Assembly: GCA_018402485.1 (NCBI GenBank)
Contig: JAGYIY010000001.1
Location: 280,001-344,000, forward strand
Length of the DNA: 64,000 nucleotides
Origin: Roseivirga sp.
Lineage (GTDB): Bacteria > Bacteroidota > Bacteroidia > Cytophagales > Cyclobacteriaceae
Direction of reading: 5' to 3'
Below, one piece after another: positions 9,936 to 19,544 of the stretch. The first letter of the stretch is position 1. Every line of letters starts with the position of its first letter. A program made the position numbers and the translations under genes. Below the pieces are notes generated by a model. That model searched no databases. It was not told the DNA's origin and saw nothing but the letters and a program-made list of their open reading frames with translations.

Positions 9936-10406
9936 TTACTTTTCGGGAGTGTAATCTCCCAGTAACCTCCTGAGCTCCTTAAGATTTTGCTTGATTTCCT
10001 GGTGAACATTCTTAGGGATTTTACTCAGGTATTTGTGAAAATGATTATCAAGGCTAATGATCATTTCATTCTTATTTCTTTTTCCTTTTTCGGTCAGCTC
10101 AACATAAAAAGACCTGCCATCTTCTTGATTTGAAATCCGCAGAATCCAACCGTTTTTCTCCATCCGAACCAACATACGAGAAATGGTAGGCGCATCTTGT
10201 AAGGTTACTTTGCTGATCTCAGAGGGCGTTACACGTCCATGATTCCATAATATGATCAATACCTGCCATTGCTCCGGAGTAACTCCATAACCTCGTAATG
10301 CCCGCATCAACTCCCTATGAAAGAGCAGGTAGGAGCGATAAAGATTATAACCAAGGTTATTATTAAGGCGAGAAAGAGCCTTACCAAAGTTCATATTTGA
10401 AGTCAT
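9936..10406 (-). CDS. MarR-family transcriptional regulator
   Basis: Winged-helix repressor with the MarR layout: a helical dimerisation segment, then VTPEQWQVLIILWNHGRVTPSEISKVT (helix-turn-helix) and the wing MEKNGWILRISNQEDGRSFYVELTEKGK. About 157 residues. Start taken as ATG 10406; ATG 10394 or upstream codons to 10442 are possible. The gap of about 147 bp to the downstream GDPD operon leaves room for a promoter. Its effector and targets cannot be told. Confidence 0.85.
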   Translation of the reverse strand: MTSNMNFGKALSRLNNNLGYNLYRSYLLFHRELMRALRGYGVTPEQWQVLIILWNHGRVTPSEISKVTLQDAPTISRMLVRMEKNGWILRISNQEDGRSFYVELTEKGKRNKNEMIISLDNHFHKYLSKIPKNVHQEIKQNLKELRRLLGDYTPEK

Positions 10407-10522
10407 TACACCGCAAGATAGTCCATTTAATTGTCTAAACAAATATTTAAATGGTCATTTTTCAACAAATCCCCCAGTTTGCAACAAGGCTTCGATCAAA
10501 GGGTGTGATTGATGTAAGCGGC

Positions 10523-10930
10523 TTAAGCGGTTGATGTTGATTCTAGGTCTTGCAACTCCAATTTAATGGCTTTTGTACTGATTTGAATTTCAATAAAGGA
10601 TAAAAAGAGCGACCCAAGCAATAAAAAGAGACTTAAACCAAAAACATACGCTGCCAATTGTTGTTTAGACAAATACATAAGCACCATGCTCAGTACGCAA
10701 GCAAAGAAACTTGCAATACCTAGGGCTTGCATATTGCGAATCAGTTGCAAACGAATCTTTAAATTTTTGATTTGACCTAATAAGGTAGCTCGCATTTCGG
10801 GGGTCTCTTTGTAACGCTGCCGCAATCCTCTAGCCAGTGAAGCCAAGGCAACAAATCGATTCGTAAAAGCCAAAAGCATTAAGGTGATGGCAGGAAACAA
10901 TAAGCCTGGTGTTGTCATGTCAATGTTCAT
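10523..10930 (-). CDS. DUF2721 family membrane protein
   Basis: Small membrane protein of about 135 residues. A first hydrophobic segment (LLFPAITLMLLAFTNRFVALASLAR) is followed by a charged stretch and two more hydrophobic segments near ASFFACVLSMVLMYL and YVFGLSLFLLLGSLFLSF. This pattern fits DUF2721 (function unknown). The start at ATG 10930 (MNIDMTTPG) overlaps the upstream small gene by 11 bp, so the two are translated together. Confidence 0.72.
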   Translation of the reverse strand: MNIDMTTPGLLFPAITLMLLAFTNRFVALASLARGLRQRYKETPEMRATLLGQIKNLKIRLQLIRNMQALGIASFFACVLSMVLMYLSKQQLAAYVFGLSLFLLLGSLFLSFIEIQISTKAIKLELQDLESTSTA

Positions 10931-11138
10931 CTGTTTTTTTTCTTTTTGGTGGAATTTTATGGTCGATCCTACGCCAAGCAAAAAAAAGTGTGGCCAGGCC
11001 AGTTAAATAAGTAATGGTTTGTAGCACATATTCCTGCACGGCCTTCAACTCAACTTGAAAACCATAGCGCACTATCACCCCTGTGGAACTTACGAGCAGA
11101 CAAATGACCAATAGATAAACTTCGTTCTTCTTTGTCAT
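10920..11138 (-). CDS. Small two-helix membrane protein, unknown function
   Basis: A 72-residue protein with two predicted membrane helices (YLLVICLLVSSTGVIVRYGF and YVLQTITYLTGLATLFFAW) and a basic tail (KIPPKRKKTD). It overlaps the DUF2721 gene in a two-gene unit. Not recognised as a named family; the operon arrangement is the main support that it is real. Confidence 0.6.
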   Translation of the reverse strand: MTKKNEVYLLVICLLVSSTGVIVRYGFQVELKAVQEYVLQTITYLTGLATLFFAWRRIDHKIPPKRKKTDEH

Positions 11139-11284
11139 AAGTCAAAGATTAAAAAAAAGATTGAACTGCTTAATCGAATCAGTCCGTTATTCTCAGTTAA
11201 ATGGTTGAAATCAAAAATAGGAGCAATCACCAACCACCATGCGTGGATGTAAGTTTGCATGACCGACAGTAAAAAAAAGGAGCC

Positions 11285-13897
11285 TTACAGCTCCTCTATT
11301 TTTTCAATATTCACAAAATGGATATCTCCCTCACTATTCATTTCAATACTGACTACGGCATCTCTGGCTATGCTACCAGCTAGAATCTCTTTACTCAGTG
11401 TATTCAGCACTTCCCTCTGTATCACTCGCTTCAATGGTCGGGCACCAAACTGTGGGTCAAACCCCAACTTGCCGAGGTAATCCAAAACTTCTTGGCTTGC
11501 CTCAATATCAATTCCATTTTCCTTGAGTTGTTTTTGAATGGTCTTGAACTGAATGCGAACAATTTGTTGGATGTTATCCTTGCTCAAAGGTGTAAACATG
11601 ATGGTTTCGTCTATTCTGTTCAAAAACTCAGGACGTACAGACTTTTTCAACAGGTCGAACACCTTCAAACGTGTAGCATCCAAGACCTCTAAGGCATTTT
11701 CCTCATTTATTTCTTCATAGCTTTCTTGAATCAAGCTGGAACCAATATTGGTGGTCATGATGATGATGGTATTCTTAAAATTTGCTAAGCGCCCTTTGTT
11801 ATCTGTTAAGCGTCCATCATCTAATACCTGCAATAGAATGTTAAAAGCATCGGGATGTGCCTTTTCAATTTCATCAAGCAGAATGACAGAATAGGGCTTT
11901 CTACGAACAGCCTCTGTTAATTGTCCACCTTCATCGTATCCCACATATCCTGGAGGTGCTCCGATCAAACGACTGACGGCATGTCGCTCTTGGTACTCCG
12001 ACATATCAATGCGTACCATGTTGTTTTCATCGTCAAAAAGGTAAGACGCCAAGGCTTTTGCCAATTCTGTTTTACCCACTCCTGTTGTACCTAAAAAGAT
12101 AAAGGAACCTATGGGCCGTTTCGGATCTTGCAAGCCTGCTCGACTTCTACGTACCGCATCAGACAAAGCAGCAATGGCTTCCTTCTGTCCTGCAACGCGC
12201 TTACCCAGTTCTTCTTCCAGGTGGAGCAGTTTCTCGCGTTCTGATTGCAACATCTTGCTCAGCGGTATACCCGTCCATTTGGCAACGATCTCTGCAATAT
12301 CTTCAGCATCAACTTCTTCTTTGAGCATGGTTTTTTCTCCCTGCATGGTTTTCATTTTAGCTTTGAGCTCTTCGAGTTGCTGCTCAGCTTCGGATATTTT
12401 TCCGTAACGGATTTCTGCCACCTTACCAAAATCACCTTCTCTTTCGGCCTTTTCGGCTTCTTGTTTAAAACGATCTATGTTTTCTTTTTGGGTACGAATA
12501 CCCACAATCACTTCTTTTTCGTTCTCCCACTTGGCTTTTAGCCCATCTCGCTTTTCGGATAACTCAGCAATTTCTTTCGACAAAAGTGTCTCTTTGTCTT
12601 TATCCTTTTCCCTTCGGATGGCTTCTCGCTCAATTTCTAGCTGCATGATTTTACGGTTCAGCTCATCCAGTTCTTCAGGCAAGGAATCAATTTCTATTCT
12701 AAGCTTCGAAGCGGCTTCATCCATTAAGTCAATCGCTTTGTCGGGCAGGTGTCGATCAGAAATATAACGGCTGGAAAGTTCTACCGCCGCAATGACCGCA
12801 TCGTCTTGAATGCGTACTCCATGATGCACTTCATACTTTTCTTTGATCCCTCGCAAAATAGAAACAGCATCTTCTTGGTTGGGCTCATCGACTAATACAG
12901 TTTGGAACCTGCGCTCCAAAGCCTTGTCCTTTTCAATATGCTTTTGGTATTCCTTTAAGGTAGTAGCTCCTATGGCATGCAGCTCACCTCTGGCCAAAGC
13001 AGGTTTTAATAAGTTAGCCGCATCCATGGCTCCTTCACCACCCCCGGCACCAATCAAGGTATGGATTTCATCGATGAATAAGATAATTTCTCCCGCTGCA
13101 TCTTGTACCTCTTTGATGACTGCCTTAAGTCTTTCTTCAAATTCGCCTTTATACTTAGCTCCTGCTACCAAAAGCCCCATGTCTAATGCAATCAAGGTTT
13201 TGGATTTGAGATTTTCCGGTACATCGCCATCTACTATTCGCTGGGCCATACCTTCTACAATGGCTGTTTTACCCACCCCCGGTTCACCGATGAGCATGGG
13301 ATTGTTTTTCGTTCTTCGCGATAAGATTTGTAGAACCCTTCGAATTTCTTCATCACGCCCAATCACCGGATCAATTTTCCCTTGCTTTGCTTGTTCATTC
13401 AAATTGACTGAATAGCGCTCCAACGATTTGTAGTTCGATTCTGCATTTGGGTCGGTTACCCGGTTCCCACCGCGCAACTCTTTGATGGCAGCAATCAACG
13501 GCTTTTCACTAAACCCTTCTTCTTTCATTATTTTGGCTGTTTTCTCCTTTCCATCCATTAAGCCCAACAGCAGATGCTCAATGGCAGCATACTCATCCTT
13601 AAATGTTTTCAAATGGTCGAGGGAACGAGCCAAAACTTGATGTCCATCATTCGATAGATAAGGTTGTTGTCCACTTGCCTTTGGATAGGAGGCAATCAAC
13701 TCATCCAGCTGTGTATCGAGGTTACTTCTATTGATGCTCAGTTTTTTCAGTAAAAAAGAAACTACGTTCTCGTCTGTTTGCAAAATAGCTTTCAACAAAT
13801 GTGCAGGTTCAATCGCTTGCTGTTGGAAGCCGGAAACCAATTCAGCAGCCTTCTGAATGGCCTCCTGTGCCTTTATCGTATATTTTTTAAAATCCAT
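11285..13897 (-). CDS. clpB: ATP-dependent disaggregase ClpB
   Basis: Hsp100 chaperone that extracts proteins from aggregates with DnaK. Clp-N repeats are followed by NBD1 with Walker A GEPGVGKT, a long coiled-coil middle domain ([20 protein letters not shown]...) that marks ClpB rather than ClpA/ClpC, and NBD2 with Walker A GTTGVGKT and Walker [10 protein letters not shown]. There is no ClpP-docking loop. About 870 residues. Start at ATG 13897 ([13 protein letters not shown]); the open frame extends 16 codons upstream. It is divergent from the thioesterase/rlmN pair. Confidence 0.96.
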   Translation of the reverse strand: MDFKKYTIKAQEAIQKAAELVSGFQQQAIEPAHLLKAILQTDENVVSFLLKKLSINRSNLDTQLDELIASYPKASGQQPYLSNDGHQVLARSLDHLKTFKDEYAAIEHLLLGLMDGKEKTAKIMKEEGFSEKPLIAAIKELRGGNRVTDPNAESNYKSLERYSVNLNEQAKQGKIDPVIGRDEEIRRVLQILSRRTKNNPMLIGEPGVGKTAIVEGMAQRIVDGDVPENLKSKTLIALDMGLLVAGAKYKGEFEERLKAVIKEVQDAAGEIILFIDEIHTLIGAGGGEGAMDAANLLKPALARGELHAIGATTLKEYQKHIEKDKALERRFQTVLVDEPNQEDAVSILRGIKEKYEVHHGVRIQDDAVIAAVELSSRYISDRHLPDKAIDLMDEAASKLRIEIDSLPEELDELNRKIMQLEIEREAIRREKDKDKETLLSKEIAELSEKRDGLKAKWENEKEVIVGIRTQKENIDRFKQEAEKAEREGDFGKVAEIRYGKISEAEQQLEELKAKMKTMQGEKTMLKEEVDAEDIAEIVAKWTGIPLSKMLQSEREKLLHLEEELGKRVAGQKEAIAALSDAVRRSRAGLQDPKRPIGSFIFLGTTGVGKTELAKALASYLFDDENNMVRIDMSEYQERHAVSRLIGAPPGYVGYDEGGQLTEAVRRKPYSVILLDEIEKAHPDAFNILLQVLDDGRLTDNKGRLANFKNTIIIMTTNIGSSLIQESYEEINEENALEVLDATRLKVFDLLKKSVRPEFLNRIDETIMFTPLSKDNIQQIVRIQFKTIQKQLKENGIDIEASQEVLDYLGKLGFDPQFGARPLKRVIQREVLNTLSKEILAGSIARDAVVSIEMNSEGDIHFVNIEKIEEL

Positions 13898-14022
13898 TTT
13901 CTTACTCTTGATGAAATGATTTGAGTTGTTTTTCCATATGTTCAAAACTCAGTCCATTCTAAAAAATCGGAAATTATGACTGAAAAAGAAGCTCTAACAA
14001 TCATAAATCAGCCATTTTGTCT

Positions 14023-14030
14023 TACTTTTG
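14023..14030 (+). promoter_or_regulatory. -7 box upstream of the thioesterase gene
   Basis: TACTTTTG fits TAnnTTTG and lies 20 bp before the proposed TTG start at 14050. No convincing -33 element was found at the right distance, so confidence is limited. A second match, TACCTTTG at 14478-14485, sits 4 bp before the rlmN ATG. Confidence 0.4.
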
Positions 14031-14049
14031 TACATAAACTCAGAAAGCT

Positions 14050-14472
14050 TTGGCAAGAATACGTATTCCTCTTCCCGACACATTCCACTTCGAAACCTCT
14101 ATTGTTTTACGCATTTCCGACATCAACTACGGAGGACATCTAGGCAACGACAGCGTCCTCAGTCTGATTCATGAGGCACGCTTTCGCTTTTTCAATCATT
14201 TGGGCTATGCGGATGAATTGAGCATACATGGACTAGGGACCATTCAGGCCGATGTGGCCATTGCTTACAAAGGTGAAGCTTTTCATGGAGATGAAATTTT
14301 AATTGCCTTAGCGGTAAGAGAAATAGGTAGAAAAAGTTTTGACATCTTGTACCGACTCAGTCGTGGGGAACAAGAAATTGCAAGGGCCAAAACTGGCATT
14401 GCCATGTTCGATTACGATACAAAATCGGTTGCCAACATACCTGAGGCCTTCTTAAAGAAGATTCAAATCTAG
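14050..14472 (+). CDS. Acyl-CoA thioesterase, hotdog fold (4HBT-like)
   Basis: A 140-residue hotdog-fold protein with the 4-hydroxybenzoyl-CoA thioesterase pattern: RISDINYGGHLGNDSVLSLIHEARFRFF near the N-terminus (Asp/Asn active-site region) and a typical beta-sheet core (VAIAYKGEAFHGDEILIALAV). The only start that preserves the N-terminus is TTG at 14050. It lies 17 bp upstream of rlmN on the same strand. The acyl substrate cannot be inferred. Confidence 0.8.
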   Translation: MARIRIPLPDTFHFETSIVLRISDINYGGHLGNDSVLSLIHEARFRFFNHLGYADELSIHGLGTIQADVAIAYKGEAFHGDEILIALAVREIGRKSFDILYRLSRGEQEIARAKTGIAMFDYDTKSVANIPEAFLKKIQI

Positions 14473-14489
14473 TTGACTACCTTTGCGCC

Positions 14490-15539
14490 ATGAAGCAAGA
14501 GGAGGAAAATAAAAAAGACATTCGACAGCTAACTTTGGCGGAAATCAAAGATTTTTTCCTGTCTATCGGTGAGAAGCCTTTTCGGGCGCAGCAGGTCTAT
14601 GAATGGCTTTGGAAAAAATCAGCCAAAGATTTCGACCAAATGACCAACCTCTCTTTGCGTACCCGGGAATTGATGAAAGAAAAATTTGCCATCAACCATA
14701 TCCGAGTAGACGATATGCAGCGCAGTACAGATGGAACCATCAAAAACGCTGTGAAATTACACGATGGGTTGGTGGTAGAATCTGTACTCATTCCAACAGA
14801 AAAGCGAATTACAGCCTGTATTTCTTCGCAAGTAGGTTGTAGTTTGAACTGCCACTTTTGTGCTACTGCCCAACTCAAACGCATGCGGAATCTCAATGCA
14901 GATGAAATTTATGACCAGGTGGTTGCCATCAAAGAAGAGGGTGAATTATACTTCAATCGACCTTTAACCAATATTGTTTATATGGGGATGGGCGAGCCAC
15001 TTTTGAATTATAAAGAAGTGCTCAAGTCGATCGAAAAAATCACCTCGCCAACAGGTTTAGGCATGTCGCCAAAGCGCATCACCGTTTCAACCGTAGGTAT
15101 TCCTAAAATGATACGACAGTTAGCAGACGATGAGGTGAAATTTAATTTAGCGGTTTCACTTCATTCTGCCATTGATGAAACGCGATCGAAGGTCATGCCA
15201 ATCAATGAAAAAAGTGATTTAAAGGAATTGGCAGATTCGCTTCAATATTGGCATCAGAAAACCCAGCGCAAGGTCACGTTTGAGTATGTGGTTTGGAAAG
15301 ACATTAATGACGATGAACAACATGCTCGGGCACTGGCAAAATATTGTGGGAAGGTGGCCTCTAAGGTGAACCTTATTGAATACAACCCCATAGACGATGG
15401 TCTCTTCCAGCAAGCTGACCCTACAAGCCTAGACATGTACGAGCGAATTTTGAATGAAAAAGGCATCATTGTCAATGTGCGTAGAAGCCGTGGCAAAGAT
15501 ATTGATGCGGCTTGCGGACAATTAGCCAATAAAAGCTAG
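14490..15539 (+). CDS. rlmN: 23S rRNA (adenine2503-C2)/tRNA (adenine37-C2) methyltransferase RlmN
   Basis: Radical SAM methyltransferase. The [4Fe-4S] motif CxxxCxxC is at Cys117, Cys121 and Cys124 (CSLNCHFC). The N-terminal accessory domain includes FRAQQVYEWLW, and MGMGEPLLNY is the SAM GGE-like motif. The C-terminal catalytic Cys is in DAACGQL. It has 349 residues, full length. Absence of extra motifs argues for RlmN rather than Cfr. It overlaps the convergent rhomboid gene by 4 bp. Confidence 0.95.
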   Translation: MKQEEENKKDIRQLTLAEIKDFFLSIGEKPFRAQQVYEWLWKKSAKDFDQMTNLSLRTRELMKEKFAINHIRVDDMQRSTDGTIKNAVKLHDGLVVESVLIPTEKRITACISSQVGCSLNCHFCATAQLKRMRNLNADEIYDQVVAIKEEGELYFNRPLTNIVYMGMGEPLLNYKEVLKSIEKITSPTGLGMSPKRITVSTVGIPKMIRQLADDEVKFNLAVSLHSAIDETRSKVMPINEKSDLKELADSLQYWHQKTQRKVTFEYVVWKDINDDEQHARALAKYCGKVASKVNLIEYNPIDDGLFQQADPTSLDMYERILNEKGIIVNVRRSRGKDIDAACGQLANKS

Positions 15540-16453
15540 TCTTTACTGGCATTGAATAGCTTTTGCTTCTCTTCTTTGCTCAAGGCATCGTACCCCTTTT
15601 CAGAAATTTTATCTAAGATCCTATCAATTTCATCTTGTGGAGTCTTATCAAAGCTACTTCGAGAAGAAGATTTCGAAGAAGTTCTGGTAGGGCCTGCTGT
15701 TGTTTTTTGCTTTTTCTTATAAGAAACTTTAATAGTGGGCTGAGGCTTAAAGAGGCTTTTTATCCATAGAATAGACTTAGCTAAAGGCACACTCCAATCA
15801 TTTCCCTTTTGCAATTGTTTGATTAGAATATACCCGACCACTGCACCTCCTAAGTGAGCGATTTCTCCACCAGCATTATTTCCTGTGGACTGAATAAAAG
15901 AGAGTAAAACCGTAAAAGCGGCAATGTATTTTAGTTTTACAGGACCAATGAGAAAAAGAGGCACTACGTAATTGGGTTGAAAAGTAGCAGCCCCCACCAC
16001 GATGGCAACTACGCCACCTGAAGCACCTAGCAGATAAGAGTTGGCAACGGCACCCTCAAAATAAGGAAGGAGGTTGTAGGCTAGCAGGTAGAGTAATCCA
16101 CCACCAATTCCACCCCATACATACAATGCCATCAGTTTGTTTTGACCTAAGTACTCAGAAATGATTCGACCAAACCAAAACATGAATAGCATATTCCATA
16201 GAATATGGAAAAAGCCCTGATGGAAAAAGAAATAGGTAATGAGTGACCAAGGCTGTATGATTAATTGATCTAGTGCCGAAGGCAATGACAAATAATTTGA
16301 GATGGCTAGGAACAACGCACGCTCTCCACCCAAGGTAAAGAGCACACCTAAAACCCCAAAAATGGCAAAAATCACCACATTGATAATGATGATTTGATTC
16401 AGAACATTGCCCGTTCTGAAGGCCAATTTAAAATCTTCTAAAATACTGTTCAT
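15536..16453 (-). CDS. Rhomboid-family intramembrane serine protease (second of tandem pair)
   Basis: Six-helix membrane protease with the catalytic Ser in GASGGVVAIV and the His in EIAHLGGAVVGY. The HILWNMLFMFWFG helix carries the conserved oxyanion-hole region. After the membrane core, a cytoplasmic tail of roughly 85 residues rich in Lys/Ser ends with DEIDRILDKISEKGYDALSKEEKQKLF, a helical motif common in Bacteroidota rhomboids. It starts 3 bp after the upstream rhomboid gene. Substrates unknown. Confidence 0.9.
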   Translation of the reverse strand: MNSILEDFKLAFRTGNVLNQIIIINVVIFAIFGVLGVLFTLGGERALFLAISNYLSLPSALDQLIIQPWSLITYFFFHQGFFHILWNMLFMFWFGRIISEYLGQNKLMALYVWGGIGGGLLYLLAYNLLPYFEGAVANSYLLGASGGVVAIVVGAATFQPNYVVPLFLIGPVKLKYIAAFTVLLSFIQSTGNNAGGEIAHLGGAVVGYILIKQLQKGNDWSVPLAKSILWIKSLFKPQPTIKVSYKKKQKTTAGPTRTSSKSSSRSSFDKTPQDEIDRILDKISEKGYDALSKEEKQKLFNASKD

Positions 16454-16456
16454 AAG

Positions 16457-17254
16457 CTAGTAAAAATTACCTCGTTGCTTTTTCCAAATCCTTACAATGA
16501 CATAGGCAATCAATGCTCCTCCGATGTGTGCCAAATGGGCTACATTGTCACCGGGTGCGCGCTGAAACTCTGCATACAACTCGTAAAGGATATATACACT
16601 TACCAAATATTTGGCCTTAATGGGGAAAGGAATAAAAAGCAGGAATAGTTCTGTATTCGGAAAAAACAAAGCAAAAGCCGCCAGTATACCAAAGACCGCT
16701 CCCGAAGCACCCACCATATTGTATTGTCCATAAAGTTCGTACAATTGTTGAGCGTATTGAACGGACTGCGCTTTCAATCGTGCATTTTCTTCATTTCTTG
16801 AATACTGATCAACAAAATCATAGATGGCTGGATTGAGGTTACTCCCATGCTCAATCAATAAGCGATTGAACTCATCGGCACTGGGATTCGATACGTATGC
16901 TTGCACATCGCGCTGTACAGCTTTTACCTCAATGTAATTCACTCCGGTGTAAAAGAGGCCTGCTCCTATACCTGTTATCATATACAAGATCAGGAACTTC
17001 TTAGGGCCTAGGAATTGCTCTAGTAAAGGGCCAAAAATAAAAAGTGCAAACATATTACCAAACAGGTGCATCAGCCCAGCTGTACTGTGTAAAAACATGT
17101 AGGTAATAAACTGATAGGGTTTAAATTCAGGGGCCGAAATGTAGTATAACCCAAAATATTGTCCCAAATCCCATCGGAAAAACATTTGCACTAGGGCTAT
17201 ACCTATATTGAGAATGAGTAGATTTTTGACAAGAGGGGTCAGTCTGGCGAACAT
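16457..17254 (-). CDS. Rhomboid-family intramembrane serine protease (first of tandem pair)
   Basis: Membrane protease with Ser in VGASGAVFGILAAF and His in VAHLAHIGGALIAY. HLFGNMFALFIFGPLLEQFLG is the helix-2 signature. A soluble insertion of about 60 residues (KAVQRDVQAYVSNPSADEF...ENARLKAQSVQYAQQLYELYG) lies before the Ser helix, longer than in GlpG. It has 265 residues. It lies between mutL and the second rhomboid with gaps of 5 and 3 bp, so all three are probably one transcript. Confidence 0.9.
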   Translation of the reverse strand: MFARLTPLVKNLLILNIGIALVQMFFRWDLGQYFGLYYISAPEFKPYQFITYMFLHSTAGLMHLFGNMFALFIFGPLLEQFLGPKKFLILYMITGIGAGLFYTGVNYIEVKAVQRDVQAYVSNPSADEFNRLLIEHGSNLNPAIYDFVDQYSRNEENARLKAQSVQYAQQLYELYGQYNMVGASGAVFGILAAFALFFPNTELFLLFIPFPIKAKYLVSVYILYELYAEFQRAPGDNVAHLAHIGGALIAYVIVRIWKKQRGNFY

Positions 17255-17259
17255 ATATG

Positions 17260-19089
17260 CTATTTAAAAAACTGGTCTATTTTTTCCAATTCAAGAATGA
17301 AGGTAGTACGCGTGCCGTCGGGTGAATAATTGGGCATTTGACAAGCAAAAAGTTGATCTACTGTCGCACTCATTTCTTCGATTGTCAAACGTTGCCCCAC
17401 TTTTAAAGCAGAACGCTTGGCGATGGCACGCGCCACATTTTCATCACTAGATATACTCAATTCTGAGCGATTAAGTTTAAATTGTTCCATAAACGATTCG
17501 AACAATTGCTTTTCATTGATTGCTTTGAGATCTGCCGGGATTCCATTGATTACCAAACAATGATTGCCTAAAGCAGAAAACTCAAATCCAATCGCCCTTA
17601 ACTCATCTTGTATTTCTTGAAACAACGAAAAATCACTCGGTTGTAAGGTCAAAGTCTGTGGGAAGAGCGTTTGTTGCGATGCTCCTGTCCGATTGTGCAG
17701 CTGATCCTTAAATTTTTCATACAAAATTCGCTCATGTGCTGCTTGCTGATGGATGAGCATTAATCCTGATTTGACTTGAACAGCAATGTATTTTGTATGA
17801 ATTTGAAAGTAATTACGTGTTATCCCTACTGTTTTATCTTCTGGTTGCTGAGCGCTGGCCATACTACTTAGGGTAATGGTTTGTAATTCATCCTCAGGCC
17901 GCGGTAAAGCATCTTGTCTGTGGGCCTTCTCCTCTTGGTAAAGCTCATTGCGCAAACCTTCATAGAGTTGTTCCCATCTCCCAGGGGTTGACCTCTCAAC
18001 ATTTTTAAATTGGCCATAGGCTCGGTCGGCAGATGGTGAGGGTTTACCATCAAACCGCGAAAAATTGACATCCTGATTAAAATCAAGAGATGGACTGATG
18101 TTATGTGCACCAAGTGCTTGTTTCACCGCTGCCCTGATAATGGCATAAACGGTGCGTTCATCATCGAACTTAATTTCTGTTTTGGTAGGGTGTACATTGA
18201 TGTCGATGTGTTTCGGGTCAATTTCAATGAATAACGTATAAAAAGGATAACTGCTTTCGGGCAGCAGATGCTCAAAAGCTGTCATCACCGCATGATTTAA
18301 ATAATTACTTTTGATGTACCGATTGTTCACAAAAAAGAATTGCTCCCCACGTGTTTTTTTCGCAAAATCGGGCTTGCCCACATAACCATAAACCCGCAAT
18401 AATTCTGTTTCCTCCTCGCAAGCCGCCATCTGATCCTGATACTTTTTTCCAAACAGATCCACAATTCGTTTGCTCAGTTTACCGGCCGGCAATTGATACA
18501 TCTCAATATCATTTTGGTGCAGTGAGAAAGCAATGTTAGGGTGTGATAAAGCAATGCGTTGAAATTCATCGACAATATGACGCATTTCGACCGCATTTGA
18601 CTTTAAAAAATTCCTTCTGGCTGGTACATTGAAAAATAAATTTTTCACTGAGACGGCAGTTCCTGTTGGGGTAGCCACGGGTTCTTGTTTTTTCAGTTCT
18701 GAACCTTCAATCTGCAATAAGACCCCAAGTTCATCTGTCGCGCGCTTACTTTTTAATTCTACTTGAGCCACAGCAGCTACAGAAGCCATGGCCTCACCAC
18801 GAAACCCCATGGTTTGTATGGTGAATAAATCTTCTGACTTCCGTATTTTGGAAGTGGCATGGCGTTCAAAGCACATGCGCGCATCGATATGCGACATGCC
18901 CAATCCATTATCAATGACTTGGATAAGTGCCTTTCCCGAATCTTTTACGATCAATTTCACGCGTTCAGCGGCAGCATCGATGCTGTTTTCCAACAACTCT
19001 TTCACTACCGAAGCTGGACGCTGCACCACTTCACCGGCAGCTATCTGATTGGCAATGTGATCAGGTAGTAATTGTATGATGTCGGACAT
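17260..19089 (-). CDS. mutL: DNA mismatch repair protein MutL
   Basis: GHKL ATPase that couples MutS to downstream repair. The N-terminus shows IANQIAAGEVVQRPASVVKELLENSIDAAA and DNGLGM (ATP-binding), then GFRGEA. The start at ATG 19089 gives the canonical MSDIIQLLPDHIANQI; the open frame runs upstream to 19194. The C-terminal dimerisation domain is present, but its endonuclease-type motifs look altered: HQQAAHERILYE where DQHA(x)2E(x)4E is expected, AIAKR where AC[RK] is expected and SPDGTRT where CPHGRP is expected. Nicking activity is therefore uncertain. Confidence 0.95.
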   Translation of the reverse strand: MSDIIQLLPDHIANQIAAGEVVQRPASVVKELLENSIDAAAERVKLIVKDSGKALIQVIDNGLGMSHIDARMCFERHATSKIRKSEDLFTIQTMGFRGEAMASVAAVAQVELKSKRATDELGVLLQIEGSELKKQEPVATPTGTAVSVKNLFFNVPARRNFLKSNAVEMRHIVDEFQRIALSHPNIAFSLHQNDIEMYQLPAGKLSKRIVDLFGKKYQDQMAACEEETELLRVYGYVGKPDFAKKTRGEQFFFVNNRYIKSNYLNHAVMTAFEHLLPESSYPFYTLFIEIDPKHIDINVHPTKTEIKFDDERTVYAIIRAAVKQALGAHNISPSLDFNQDVNFSRFDGKPSPSADRAYGQFKNVERSTPGRWEQLYEGLRNELYQEEKAHRQDALPRPEDELQTITLSSMASAQQPEDKTVGITRNYFQIHTKYIAVQVKSGLMLIHQQAAHERILYEKFKDQLHNRTGASQQTLFPQTLTLQPSDFSLFQEIQDELRAIGFEFSALGNHCLVINGIPADLKAINEKQLFESFMEQFKLNRSELSISSDENVARAIAKRSALKVGQRLTIEEMSATVDQLFACQMPNYSPDGTRTTFILELEKIDQFFK

Positions 19090-19102
19090 TCCACTTAGCG
19101 GG

Positions 19103-19462
19103 TTATCTATTTTTGTATTTTTTCCACAAATAGAAAGGAATGTAAAGCAAGAACAGATAGAATATCTCTGTCCCGATGTATACATAACCTCCAATCATGG
19201 CGATCAATATGACCAGAATAATCAAACGTAATACAGAAGTTTGGTCAATGCCATTTCCTGTGGCATGCTTCATGTTTTTGCGAAAGGAACCGGAAATTTG
19301 AGAACTATATCCAGCATCAAAATCTTCATCTGATTTTAAGCCTAACTCTGCTTTGATCCGAGAAGTGCGGTTTTCAATGTCTTCCTTCACCGGATCATAG
19401 TACCTTGGCTCAACACGAAATCGTTGGTGACCTGGTTTTCGGAAAAGGCTAGGCATCTTCAT
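19103..19462 (-). CDS. Conserved small membrane protein upstream of mutL
   Basis: A 119-residue protein. A basic, soluble N-terminal half (FRVEPRYYDPVKEDIENRTSRI, with a short coiled segment) is followed by two adjacent hydrophobic stretches (VLRLIILVILIAMIGGYVYI and IFYLFLLYIPFYLW). It lies 13 bp upstream of mutL and is likely co-transcribed. I recognise it as a type seen next to mutL in Bacteroidota, but know no function. Confidence 0.7.
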   Translation of the reverse strand: MKMPSLFRKPGHQRFRVEPRYYDPVKEDIENRTSRIKAELGLKSDEDFDAGYSSQISGSFRKNMKHATGNGIDQTSVLRLIILVILIAMIGGYVYIGTEIFYLFLLYIPFYLWKKYKNR

Positions 19463-19544
19463 AATATCTTTACTTCAGTTTTTAACGTTCTGTATTTAGA
19501 CAAAAATATGGTTTATTTGCTCTAACGAAAAGCGAAACACGCGG

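Noticed and set aside
12843..13415. 190-residue plus-strand frame opposite clpB
   Set aside because: Antisense shadow of a well-supported gene; Ser/Pro/Ala-rich composition reflects the complement of clpB codons.
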